64,000 bases of DNA from CBFDBF01 sp050293315 (GTDB taxonomy: Bacteria; Pseudomonadota; Gammaproteobacteria; Chromatiales; Chromatiaceae). The position numbers and the translations under genes were made by a program. Positions within the stretch are counted from its first letter, which is position 1; the number at the start of each line of letters is the position of its first letter. The stretch lies in assembly GCA_050293315.1 (NCBI GenBank), contig JBNKMS010000012.1:124001-188000 (forward strand). Reading direction: 5' to 3'. This document shows, piece after piece, positions 34,167-42,982 of this stretch. The notes under the pieces were generated by a model. It was given only the letters and a program-made list of their open reading frames with translations. It ran no database searches and was not told the origin of the DNA.

Positions 34167-34764
34167 GGCACTATTAAGCGTCGGCCTGCTGCTGATCTAT
34201 TCCCTTTCTATTCACCTTGGCATTCTCTCTGGGCAGCAGATTCCGGCGCTTCTCCTGCTGGGAGCATTGATTAGCATCCCGTTGTTGTTGCATCGGCGCC
34301 TCTGGTGGCTATTGCCCCTAGTGCCAATAGTCCTCTACCTGATCTGGTCCACGCAAACGGTAGGCGCCTTGCTGCTGTTGCCGCCAGTGTTGATCAACCT
34401 GACGTTGGCACTGGTCTTTGGCAGCACCCTGTTGCCGGGGGCTACGCCGCTGATAACTCAGTTCTCACGCATAATGAAAGGTACCCTGGATGCCAAGGCC
34501 CTGAGATACACACGCCGTGTCACTATCGCTTGGGTAATCTTCTTTTGCGTAATGGTGCTGGAATCGGTGCTGCTGGCCCTCTATGCCTCGCCTATGGTGT
34601 GGTCCATTTTTACCAACTTTCTCAACTATCTGTTTTTACTTCTCTTTTTTCTGCTGGAGTATATTTTGCGCGTCCGCCTGTTTCCGGAACAGGAGCACCC
34701 GGGTTTTATCCCTTTCCTGCGTAGCCTGACGAAGGTCGACCCCCGATGCATCAAGACCTTCTGA
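34159..34764 (+). CDS. COG4648-type integral membrane protein (ApeG-like)
   Basis: A 201-residue inner-membrane protein with about six hydrophobic helices, e.g. the first 50 residues and LFLLLFFLLEYILRVRLF near the C-terminus. It belongs by position and composition to the membrane proteins that accompany ACPs in aryl-polyene clusters. Its molecular role is not established. It overlaps the ACP gene by 8 bp and the ligase gene by 19 bp. Confidence 0.8.
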   Translation: MHKALLSVGLLLIYSLSIHLGILSGQQIPALLLLGALISIPLLLHRRLWWLLPLVPIVLYLIWSTQTVGALLLLPPVLINLTLALVFGSTLLPGATPLITQFSRIMKGTLDAKALRYTRRVTIAWVIFFCVMVLESVLLALYASPMVWSIFTNFLNYLFLLLFFLLEYILRVRLFPEQEHPGFIPFLRSLTKVDPRCIKTF

Positions 34765-36095
34765 ATCCACAGCCGGCCGAGAGCCAACGCTTCGCCGAGG
34801 CCTGGGGTCTCGACGCCGATGGTGAGCCGATCAGCTTGCAGCGCTACCAAGCTGACTTGAGCCGGCTAATAGGCCAACTACCGGACGCCGGACGCTTTGC
34901 GCTGAATGTGTGTAGGGACCGCTACCATTTTATTGTGGCCTTCCACGCGGTGGCACTCAAGGGACAGACCAGCCTGCTGCCCCCAAACCAGGCACCAGCA
35001 ACTCGTAGTCAGCTGTTGCAACAGTATGACGACAGCTATCTGATCTGTGATCAACCCCTGAGTGACATATCGGGGGTTCCCGTAGTGCAGCTGACCACCT
35101 CCGCTGAGCGGAGATTAAACGGGGCAGTATTTGAGTTTGAGGTCCCCTCCCGGCAACCGGCTGCGATCCTCTTTACCTCCGGTAGTACTGGGCGTCCCAG
35201 TGCTATCATCAAGAGCTGGGGTGAGTTACAGAGCGGTGTACAAGCTGTGGCATTCCATCTGGGTTTGGCCGACAATCCGGAGGATCGCATAATCGCCACT
35301 GTTCCGCCACAGCACATGTTCGGACTGGAATTTTCCGCCATGCTCCCACTAAGCGTCGGTATTGGCTTCCATAGCGGCCAGCCTTTTTTTCCGGAGGACG
35401 TGCGTCTGGCGCTGGAACAGAGCGCTGGCCACGGCATACTTGTCACCACCCCACTGCATCTACGCGCCTGTCTGGATAGCGGCATCGACTGGCACCCCTG
35501 CGGCTGCCAGCTGATCCTAAGTGCTACTGCCCCACTGAGCCGTGAGTTGGCAGAGCGCGCTGAAGAGCAGTTCGGTGCCCCGCTGAAAGAGATCTACGGC
35601 AGCACCGAGAGCGGCGCCACTGCCTGGCGGCACACCGCAGAAGAGGAGGATTGGAATCTCTTGCCGGGGCTGAGTATGCGGCCGCAAGAGGAGTGTTTCT
35701 TTATCTCCGGTGGCCACCTGTCTGCTCCTTGTCGTCTGAGTGATCGGGTTCAGCTGCAGGCACCAGGACGCTTCCGCCTGCTGGGTCGTCATGCTGATCT
35801 GATCAAGATTGCCGGAAAGCGCGCATCACTCAGTGAACTGAACCAGCTGTTGCTGGGCATCGAGGGGGTAGTAGACGGCAGTTTTATCGAGAGCGTTGAT
35901 ACCGGTCGGGAGACCAGTCGCCTTGCCGCCGTGGTGGTGGCCCCCGGGCTGGAGCGGCGTCAGTTGTTGGATGAGTTGGCGCAGTGGATTGATCCAGTCT
36001 TTCTGCCGCGACCGCTGCTATTCGTTGATGCCTTGCCGCGCAATGAGACAGGCAAGCTGCCGCAACTGGCACTGCGCGCCCTGTTGGAATCATGA
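34746..36095 (+). CDS. AMP-dependent acyl/aryl ligase (ApeH-like)
   Basis: An adenylating enzyme of the ANL family. In aryl-polyene synthesis ApeH loads the aromatic starter (4-hydroxybenzoate-like) onto the ACP. Visible motifs are the P-loop FTSGSTGRPSAIIKSW, EIYGSTESGA, GRHADLIKIAGKR and the C-terminal lysine motif NETGKLP. At 449 residues it is shorter than typical acyl-CoA ligases, as in APE ligases. The starter acid cannot be deduced, and no starter-forming lyase is in the window. Confidence 0.85.
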   Translation: MHQDLLNPQPAESQRFAEAWGLDADGEPISLQRYQADLSRLIGQLPDAGRFALNVCRDRYHFIVAFHAVALKGQTSLLPPNQAPATRSQLLQQYDDSYLICDQPLSDISGVPVVQLTTSAERRLNGAVFEFEVPSRQPAAILFTSGSTGRPSAIIKSWGELQSGVQAVAFHLGLADNPEDRIIATVPPQHMFGLEFSAMLPLSVGIGFHSGQPFFPEDVRLALEQSAGHGILVTTPLHLRACLDSGIDWHPCGCQLILSATAPLSRELAERAEEQFGAPLKEIYGSTESGATAWRHTAEEEDWNLLPGLSMRPQEECFFISGGHLSAPCRLSDRVQLQAPGRFRLLGRHADLIKIAGKRASLSELNQLLLGIEGVVDGSFIESVDTGRETSRLAAVVVAPGLERRQLLDELAQWIDPVFLPRPLLFVDALPRNETGKLPQLALRALLES

Positions 36096-36379
36096 GCCAC
36101 CATATCGATGCTGCTCATCCCTGCCTCCCCGGCCACTTCCCCGGTAATCCACTGGTGCCTGCTGTAGTAATACTGGAGCGGGTGATTGAGCAGGTGCAGG
36201 GCGAACACCCCGGAAAGGAGGTTAGTGCCCTGCCCCAGGTAAAGTTCCTTGCCCCCCTCGCTCCAGGACAATTGTTCGAGATCCGTTCTGCTCCAAGTAG
36301 TGGGGATCGGATCAACTTCCTCTGCATAAGTGATGGAGAGCGGCTGGTGGAAGGCTGCCTGCAGTTACAGGGGGTGTGA
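36092..36379 (+). CDS. short hotdog dehydratase (ApeI-like)
   Basis: A 95-residue FabZ/FabA-type hotdog protein. The catalytic histidine segment is CLPGHFPGNPLVPAVV. It is shorter than a full dehydratase, as is typical of ApeI, which pairs with the second hotdog protein ApeP (here at 44943-45383). It overlaps the ligase by 4 bp (ATGA). The next gene starts after a 71-bp gap, the longest in the operon apart from the mobile element. Confidence 0.83.
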   Translation: MSHHIDAAHPCLPGHFPGNPLVPAVVILERVIEQVQGEHPGKEVSALPQVKFLAPLAPGQLFEIRSAPSSGDRINFLCISDGERLVEGCLQLQGV

Positions 36380-36450
36380 GTATAAGCGTGTTACTGTACC
36401 AGCTGAACAATGCCTATTATGCGGTCTAGAGATGCAATATGGAGGCTGAC

Positions 36451-37344
36451 ATGAGCCGGCAGTGGATGCAGCAACGTGAAAGGGGCAGCCCCTGGCTGGT
36501 ACGCCTGATCCGGTGGATCGCCATGCATATAGGTCGTCCCCCAGCCCGTCTGCTGCTATATCCCATCAGCTTCTACTTCCTCTTCCGGGCCTCTCCACAA
36601 CGCCGCGCCTCTCGCGACTATCTGCGTCGCGTGCTGCAGCGGGAACCACATGCTGGCCAGATACTGCGTCATATCCACTGTTTCGCTGCCACTATCCTCG
36701 ACCGGGTCTACCTACTGGGGGGGCGGCATGGAGACTACCGCATAGAGATCAATGGACTGGAGCAGTTGCAGGGGGCGGTCGGTGAGGGAAACGGTTGTCT
36801 GCTGCTCGGGGCCCATGTCGGTAGCTTCGAAGTGTTGCGCGCCCTGGCGCTGGAGGATCGCCCCTTTGAGCTGAAGATCCTGATGTATCCGGAGCACAAC
36901 GAACTCCTTACCCAGCTGATCAACGAACTCAATCCAGAGCTGGCAGACGCCATAATCCCCTTGGGTCAGGTGGATACTATGATGCGTGTGCATGAGGCAC
37001 TGCAGCAGGGAACGGTGATCGGTCTGCTGGGGGATCGTGCCGCCGGTGATGACAAGAGGGTGGTCTGTGATCTACTGGGTGCCCCCGCCCGCTTTCCCGC
37101 CGGCCCTGCCCTGCTCGCTGCCAGTATGCGGGTCCCGGTCGTGCTGTTTCTCGGCCTCTACCGTGGTAATCGCCATTATGAGATCTATTTCGAGCGGTTG
37201 CCGCAGCTTGATCTTAGCGACCGTGGCCGGCGGCCCGAATTGCTGCAGGAGTGGATGCAGGGCTACGCCGATCGCCTGGGGGAACAGCTGCAGCGACTCC
37301 CCTACAACTGGTTCAACTTCTATGGTTTTTGGGATGAGGCCTGA
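36451..37344 (+). CDS. LPLAT/LpxL-like acyltransferase (ApeD-like)
   Basis: A 297-residue membrane-associated acyltransferase of the HtrB/LpxL type. A hydrophobic N-terminal stretch (to about residue 55) is followed by the catalytic block LLGAHVGSFEVL (HX4E/D type) and GLLGDRAAGDD. ATG 36451 sits 6 nt after a GGAGG, preferred over ATG 36439. In APE clusters such enzymes are thought to attach the polyene to a lipid acceptor. It overlaps the LolA-like gene by 11 bp. Confidence 0.82.
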   Translation: MSRQWMQQRERGSPWLVRLIRWIAMHIGRPPARLLLYPISFYFLFRASPQRRASRDYLRRVLQREPHAGQILRHIHCFAATILDRVYLLGGRHGDYRIEINGLEQLQGAVGEGNGCLLLGAHVGSFEVLRALALEDRPFELKILMYPEHNELLTQLINELNPELADAIIPLGQVDTMMRVHEALQQGTVIGLLGDRAAGDDKRVVCDLLGAPARFPAGPALLAASMRVPVVLFLGLYRGNRHYEIYFERLPQLDLSDRGRRPELLQEWMQGYADRLGEQLQRLPYNWFNFYGFWDEA

Positions 37345-37897
37345 TCTTCGCCTGTTGTTTCTGTTGTTATTTACGTTGCCCCTGTTCGCGGCGGGGTCAC
37401 TTACCCTGGACCAGGTATTGGTCTCAAGCGACCATCCCAAGGTACTACGCTTTAAGGAGGAGAAACGGCTGCAGATCCTGGAGCATACCCTCACCACCAC
37501 CGGCCGTCTGCGCTTCATACCCCCCGACACCCTGATCCGCGAAGAGGATGGAGAGCAGCAGATGAGTTATCGCATTCAGGGTGATTTCGTCACTATGCAA
37601 CAGGGAGATCGACTACTGCGCCAGATTGATCTTGGCGCCACCCCGGAGCTGGCGGCCTTCGCCACCGGCCTGCGCGCCCTGCTGCTTGGTGATAGTGGGG
37701 CCCTGCAGCAGCAGTTTGAGCTGCAACTCAGCGGCAGGCGTGACGCCTGGCTGCTGCAGTTGACACCTAGATCGGAGCGTCTGGCACAGATCCTGGAGCA
37801 GCTAGTTATCAGGGGTGATGCGGATGGGATCTGCTCTGTTGAGACCCGAGAACGGGGTGGCAATAGCTCACTGATGGAGTTGACCTCGGATGAGTAG
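37334..37897 (+). CDS. LolA-like outer-membrane lipoprotein carrier (ApeL-like)
   Basis: The ATG at 37334 gives a 187-residue periplasmic protein with signal peptide MRPDLRLLFLLLFTLPLFA and a LolA-like beta domain. It overlaps the acyltransferase stop. In aryl-polyene clusters this component is thought to help move the lipid-linked pigment across the periplasm with the MMPL exporter next door. Evidence is position, length, signal peptide and fold-like strand pattern. Confidence 0.78.
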   Translation: MRPDLRLLFLLLFTLPLFAAGSLTLDQVLVSSDHPKVLRFKEEKRLQILEHTLTTTGRLRFIPPDTLIREEDGEQQMSYRIQGDFVTMQQGDRLLRQIDLGATPELAAFATGLRALLLGDSGALQQQFELQLSGRRDAWLLQLTPRSERLAQILEQLVIRGDADGICSVETRERGGNSSLMELTSDE

Positions 37898-40196
37898 GCT
37901 CCTGACCTGGACAATCGCGCTGGTGGTTGCCTGCGGCTGGCTGTTTAGCGGCGGCAGTGATCGTCTGCGCTCAGATCTTAGCCTGTTCCTGCCGGGCGGC
38001 CACAATCTAGAGCAGCAGTTACTGCTGGATCAACTGCGCGAAGGACCGGCAAGCCGCCTTATCCTGCTCGGCATCGAGGGGGGCGATGGGGCCGGCCGCT
38101 CCCGGGTCAGCCGGTTGTTGTCGCAGCAGCTCTCCGCTAACGGCCTTTTCACCCAGATCAACAACGGCGACCACTCTCTGCAGCCTGATCGTTGGCTGAC
38201 CCTGTTTGCCTACCGCTATCTGTTGAGCCCTCGGGTGAACCGAGAGCATTTCTCAGCTGACAGCCTACGTGCTGCCTTGGAGATGCGACTGCAGGAGCTC
38301 GCCTCCCCTCTATCCGCCCTCCATGCCCGCCTGCTGCCGGCCGATCCTACCGGTGAGCTGCTGGCTCTGGAGCAACTCCTGCGTCCGCAACAGGTGCCTG
38401 CGAGCAGTAACGGCGTCTGGAGCTCCGGCGATGGCAGCCGGGCCATACTGGTGGCCGAGACCCGCGCATCCGGTTTTGATCTTGATGCCCAGCAACAAGC
38501 AGTAGCAGCTATCGAGGCGGCCTTCACCGCCGCTGCCCCAACCGATCAGGGGTATCGCATACTGGTAAGCGGCCCCGGGGTTTATGCCGCCATGTCACGC
38601 CAGGTGATTCGCACTGAGAGCACCCTGCTCAGTCTGTTGGCCGGCCTCTGCGTTGCCGCCATCGTCTTCTTCGGCTACCGCTCGCTGCCCCTGGTGTTCT
38701 ATAGCGCCCTGCCTGTGGTCAGCGGCCTGCTGGCCGGCAGCTGTGCCGTGCTCCTCTGGTTCGGTGCTATTCATGGCATCACCCTGGCATTCGGTATCAC
38801 CCTGTTGGGCATGACCATAGACTACCCCATTCATCTCTTCAGCCACCTGGCTCCGAACGAGCCGGCGCGGGTAGGTCTGGCACGTATCTGGCCCACCCTG
38901 CGACTCAGCGCATTGACCTCGGCGGCGGCCTTCGGCGTAATGCTGACCACCGACTTCGATGGCCTGGTCCAATTGGGGCTGTTCGCTGTCGCTGGACTGG
39001 TCGCTGCACTACTGACTACATATTGGGCAGTGCCGGGGTTACCGGCGCTGAACCGGGAATTCGTTAGTAGCGGCTACAACAGCACACCCAAGGAGGGGGC
39101 CACGACCTTATTGCCGGGGAGGCGGATGCGTACGGCCGTTACGGTCACCCTCTGCGCTGTCGCTCTCCTTTGGATCTGGCAGCAGCGTCACCTCCTGTGG
39201 GAAGATGACTTGGCCGCCCTCAGCCCCGTCCCCGCCTCTCTTATCGAACAGGACCGTGAGCTGCGTCATCAACTCGGTGCCCCGGAGGTGAGTCGGTTGT
39301 TGCTGCTGCAGGGCGATAGCCAAGAGGAGCTGCTGCAACAGGCCGAGGCACTACAGTCCAGACTTGAGGAGTTGGCCAAACGGGGAGAGATCACCGCGGC
39401 CGAGCTGGTAAGCCGCTATCTACCCAGTAGCCAGACCCAACGCCAACGCCAGTCCGAACTGCCAGACGGACAGACCTTGCGCGCCAATCTGGAGCAGGCA
39501 ATGCGGGGGCTACCCTTTCGCCAGGGCAGCTTTAAACCCTTTCTCGCGGATGTGGCGGCGGCGCGTGCACTGCCGCCCCTGACTATGCAGATGCTGCAAG
39601 GCACGCCGCTACAGAGCCGGGTCGAGGGGTTGCTGCGCCGGGTGGGTGAGAAGTGGCTGTTGATGATCCCACTATCCGGGGTGCAGGGCGGTGAGATCAG
39701 TGTTGAGAAGGCGCGCTATATCGATCTGAGGGCAGAGACCAGTCGTTTCGTCGGTGGATTCCGGGATGAGGCCCTCGACCGTCTGGGCTGGGGGCTACTG
39801 GTGCTTGTGCTTCTGTTGCTGGCAGCACTACGCTCACCGCAGCAGGTGCTACGGGTGCTGCTTCCAGTTGCCTCTGCCCTGGTGATCGATGTTGCCCTGT
39901 TGCTGGCACTGGGGCAGCGACTCTCTCTGTTCCACCTGGTCTCTCTGTTGCTGGTGGCCGGGATCAGCCTGGATTACAGTCTGTTTGTGAACCGCCCAGG
40001 TGCAGACCGGGACGGTTTCCGGCGCACCCGACACGCCCTCACTGTCTGCCTCGCCTCCACCGCTGCAGTCTTCGGTCTGCTGGCCCTCTCCGAGCTGCCG
40101 GTCTTGCGGGCCATCGGTATGACAGTGGTTATCGGTGTTACCAGCGGATATATTGTGGCGTTTGCCTACGCTGAGAACAGCAGGGAGAGTCAGTGA
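37890..40196 (+). CDS. MMPL/RND-family exporter (ApeM-like)
   Basis: A 768-residue inner-membrane transporter with the RND arrangement: TM1 at about residues 4-20, a first periplasmic loop (about 30-245), a five- to six-helix block (from LSLLAGLCVAAIVFFG), a second loop and a final helix block. The MMPL-type motif GITLLGMTIDYPIHLFSH is in the first helix block, with a related GISLDYSLFVNRP in the second. It likely exports the product across the inner membrane. It overlaps the LolA-like gene by 8 bp and the first radical SAM gene by GTGA. Confidence 0.87.
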   Translation: MSRLLTWTIALVVACGWLFSGGSDRLRSDLSLFLPGGHNLEQQLLLDQLREGPASRLILLGIEGGDGAGRSRVSRLLSQQLSANGLFTQINNGDHSLQPDRWLTLFAYRYLLSPRVNREHFSADSLRAALEMRLQELASPLSALHARLLPADPTGELLALEQLLRPQQVPASSNGVWSSGDGSRAILVAETRASGFDLDAQQQAVAAIEAAFTAAAPTDQGYRILVSGPGVYAAMSRQVIRTESTLLSLLAGLCVAAIVFFGYRSLPLVFYSALPVVSGLLAGSCAVLLWFGAIHGITLAFGITLLGMTIDYPIHLFSHLAPNEPARVGLARIWPTLRLSALTSAAAFGVMLTTDFDGLVQLGLFAVAGLVAALLTTYWAVPGLPALNREFVSSGYNSTPKEGATTLLPGRRMRTAVTVTLCAVALLWIWQQRHLLWEDDLAALSPVPASLIEQDRELRHQLGAPEVSRLLLLQGDSQEELLQQAEALQSRLEELAKRGEITAAELVSRYLPSSQTQRQRQSELPDGQTLRANLEQAMRGLPFRQGSFKPFLADVAAARALPPLTMQMLQGTPLQSRVEGLLRRVGEKWLLMIPLSGVQGGEISVEKARYIDLRAETSRFVGGFRDEALDRLGWGLLVLVLLLLAALRSPQQVLRVLLPVASALVIDVALLLALGQRLSLFHLVSLLLVAGISLDYSLFVNRPGADRDGFRRTRHALTVCLASTAAVFGLLALSELPVLRAIGMTVVIGVTSGYIVAFAYAENSRESQ

Positions 40197-41671
40197 AGGT
40201 CCTCTTCGTCTACTCTAACCAGGTTCGCGACCTGCTGCCGGCCCCACCTATCGGCCTGAGCTATGTCGCCTCTGCCACCGCTGACGCCGGACACCAAGTG
40301 GACTTCATAGATCTGCTGTTGACCGACAGTGGACTGCTTTGTCTGCAACAGCGACTACAAGATTTTGCTCCAGATGTGGTGGCTATCTCGGTGCGCAATA
40401 TCGACAACGTAATTCATCAGAGACTACTCACTCATCTGGATGAACTGGGGCGCCAGACCAGTGTGATCCGCCGCCATAGCAAGGCACTTATTGTTGTAGG
40501 AGGCCCTGCTATATCGGTGTTGAGCTGCCAGGCGCTGCAATATATCGATGCCGATTTTGCGGTACTCGGTGAAGGCGAGGAGAGCTTCCCCGCTCTGCTT
40601 GAGCAGATTGCCGGCGAGCGCGCCTACAGGGAGGTGCCCGGGGTCTGTGTTCGCGGCCCGACTGAGATGAATCAGGGGGTGGCCCCCAAACGGATTGAGT
40701 GTTTCGGCCCCTCCGGGATGCAGCGTTGGCTTAGGAACTGGCCGACCTACGAGCGGCAGGGCGCCACCTGGCCGGTGCAGAGCAAACGTGGGTGTCCTTT
40801 GACTTGCACCTACTGCACCTACCCCAGTATCGAGGGCCGCAATCTACGCCAGCGCCCACCCGATGAGATCGTCGAGGAGATACGCCGGGTACAGCGGGAG
40901 GTCAATCCGCGCTGTTTTGAGTTCATCGACTCGGTATTCAATATGCCGGAGCAGGCTGCAATAGAGCTGTGTGAACATATTATTAGTTCTGGTCTCAAGG
41001 TTAATCTCACCACTATGGGAGTAAACCCGCGCTTTCTCTCTGCTGAGCTGCTGGAGTTGATGCAGCGGGCCGGCTTCAACTCCCTGATGATCACGCCGGA
41101 GAGCGCCAGCGATCCGGTATTGGAGAGGATGCAGAAGGGGTTTACCCGCGCGGATGCCATCCGCGCTGCGGAGCTGGTGCGCCGGTCGCAGATCAGTAGT
41201 ATGTGGTTTTTCATGCTCGGTGCCCCTGGAGAGACCCGTGACACCGCCGAGGAGACGGTATCCTTTGCCGAGCAGTTCCTAAACTGGCGTGGTACCCTCT
41301 CCATGTTCACCACCGGCATCCGTATCCTGCCGGGTACCGAGCTGGCCCGGCAGGTGGTTGCAGACGGCTATCTGCCGGCGGACCAGAACTTCAGCGAGTC
41401 GATCTTCTACTTTTCGCCTGAGGTAAGCGAGCAGTGGCTGCTGCAGCGGGTGGACCGAGCGATCCAGAGTTGTCCGACGGTGGTGCACGCGGCGGAGGAT
41501 CTCTCGGGTACCAGACGCGGCATAATGGTGCAACGTATAATGCATCTATTGGGCTTGGCCCCTCCGTATTGGCGTTACCTGCCCCCATTTTTGTCCCTAC
41601 CCCTTGTGCACAGGGCGCGAGTTCGGCAACCTTATACGCAACAACTATTGAAAAGAACAACAATCCGATGA
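40193..41671 (+). CDS. cobalamin-binding-domain radical SAM enzyme 1
   Basis: The N-terminal about 150 residues form a Rossmann-like B12-binding-type domain (LFVYSNQVRDLLPAPPIGLSYVA; VVGGPAISV; LGEGEESF). A radical SAM domain follows with the cluster motif CPLTCTYC (Cys201, 205, 208). No DxHxxG base-off histidine motif is seen, as is usual for class B radical SAM methylases and related enzymes. 492 residues. Family members methylate unactivated carbons or rearrange rings (BchE). The GTG start overlaps the exporter stop, and its own stop overlaps the second radical SAM start, so it belongs to the operon. The reaction is unknown. Confidence 0.88.
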   Translation: MKVLFVYSNQVRDLLPAPPIGLSYVASATADAGHQVDFIDLLLTDSGLLCLQQRLQDFAPDVVAISVRNIDNVIHQRLLTHLDELGRQTSVIRRHSKALIVVGGPAISVLSCQALQYIDADFAVLGEGEESFPALLEQIAGERAYREVPGVCVRGPTEMNQGVAPKRIECFGPSGMQRWLRNWPTYERQGATWPVQSKRGCPLTCTYCTYPSIEGRNLRQRPPDEIVEEIRRVQREVNPRCFEFIDSVFNMPEQAAIELCEHIISSGLKVNLTTMGVNPRFLSAELLELMQRAGFNSLMITPESASDPVLERMQKGFTRADAIRAAELVRRSQISSMWFFMLGAPGETRDTAEETVSFAEQFLNWRGTLSMFTTGIRILPGTELARQVVADGYLPADQNFSESIFYFSPEVSEQWLLQRVDRAIQSCPTVVHAAEDLSGTRRGIMVQRIMHLLGLAPPYWRYLPPFLSLPLVHRARVRQPYTQQLLKRTTIR

Positions 41672-42978
41672 ACCAGGACGGCAAAATCCTCTTTATTTTT
41701 CCCAAGTGGCCGGAGCTCACCCTTTGGGGCCACTTCAAATATAAGTTTCCTCCCCTGGGACTACTTGCGATCGCCGGCATAACCCCGGCGAACTATGCGG
41801 TGGAGTTCATTGACGAAAATGTCTCCGAGATCGATTTCGACAGCGACGCCGACTTGGTGGCGTTGAGTGTCATGACCCCCCTTGCCCATCGTGCCTACAA
41901 GATTGCTGACCGCTTCCGCGCCAACGGCAAGAAGGTAGTGATGGGCGGCATCCATGTCTCTGTCCACCCTGAGGAGGCGGCGGAACATACCGACTGCGTA
42001 GTCTGCGGGGAGGCGGAGGATCTGTGGCCACAGCTGTTGGCCGATTTCCGCCAGGGCCAGCTAAAAACACGCTACGGTCAGGAGACCCTGATCAACATGG
42101 GCAGGGAGTTCCCGCCGCCACGCCGCGACCTGCTGCAGCGGGGTTGCTACATCACCCGCAGTACCATCCAGATGATGCGCGGCTGCCCATTTGATTGTGA
42201 GTACTGCTCGGTCACCGCATTCTCCGGTCGCGAATTCAGGGCCCGCCCTATCGACTCCTTCGTCCAGGAGTTCAGGGAGTTGCCGGACCGTTTTGTCTTC
42301 ATCGTGGATGACAACATCCTCTCCAAGAAGAGTGTAGCGGAGCAGCTGTTCGAGCAGATGCAGAACAGCGGCAAGTGGTGGGGTAGCCAGGTGACCATCT
42401 CGGTCGCCGACGACGATGCGCTGCTAAAGAAAATGGCGCGCGCCGGCTGCAAATCGCTGTTTATCGGTTTTGAGTCCCTGGACCAGAATAACCTGAACGA
42501 CATCGGTAAGAAGTTTGTGCGTGCCCACAAGAACGAGGACCGTATCAAGCGTATCCAGGACCACGGCATCGGTATCCTCGGCAGCTTTATCGTCGGTCTC
42601 GATGGTGATGATGAGTCGGTGTTTGAGCAGCAGTATGAATTTATTACCCGTACCCGTCTGGAGGCCTTTCTCATCTCTGTCCTTACCCCGTTCCCCGGCA
42701 CCCACATGACCAAACGCATGCAGGCGGAGGGGCGCATCCTGAGTAACGACTGGAGTAAATACGACATGAGCACCGTGGTCTACCGGCCGAAGAATTTCAC
42801 CCCGGAGCGGCTGCAGGAGCGCTACGATGAACTCAACCACGCCCTCTACAGCCTGGGCTCCATCGCCCATCGCACCCTGAAACCGCGTAAGAATATGTTA
42901 ATCTTCGTGCCGCAGAATTTCGGTTTCCGTAACGCCTGGCGTGGCCTGCAGCGGGCGCGTCTCGCGGCTGCGGGGTAG
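41668..42978 (+). CDS. cobalamin-binding-domain radical SAM enzyme 2 (DUF4070 C-terminus)
   Basis: ATG 41668 is chosen because it overlaps the previous stop (ATGA) and gives the family start MNQDGKILFIFPKW; an upstream in-frame start would add unrelated residues. The 436-residue protein has a B12-binding-type domain (about 1-130), the cluster motif CPFDCEYC (Cys173, 177, 180) and a C-terminal DUF4070-type region (TPFPGTHMTKRMQAEGR; NFTPERLQERYDEL). This is the plan of HpnP/HpnR-like B12 radical SAM proteins that act on lipids. It is distinct in sequence from the first enzyme, so not a simple duplicate. Confidence 0.88.
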   Translation: MNQDGKILFIFPKWPELTLWGHFKYKFPPLGLLAIAGITPANYAVEFIDENVSEIDFDSDADLVALSVMTPLAHRAYKIADRFRANGKKVVMGGIHVSVHPEEAAEHTDCVVCGEAEDLWPQLLADFRQGQLKTRYGQETLINMGREFPPPRRDLLQRGCYITRSTIQMMRGCPFDCEYCSVTAFSGREFRARPIDSFVQEFRELPDRFVFIVDDNILSKKSVAEQLFEQMQNSGKWWGSQVTISVADDDALLKKMARAGCKSLFIGFESLDQNNLNDIGKKFVRAHKNEDRIKRIQDHGIGILGSFIVGLDGDDESVFEQQYEFITRTRLEAFLISVLTPFPGTHMTKRMQAEGRILSNDWSKYDMSTVVYRPKNFTPERLQERYDELNHALYSLGSIAHRTLKPRKNMLIFVPQNFGFRNAWRGLQRARLAAAG

Positions 42979-42982
42979 TCAG

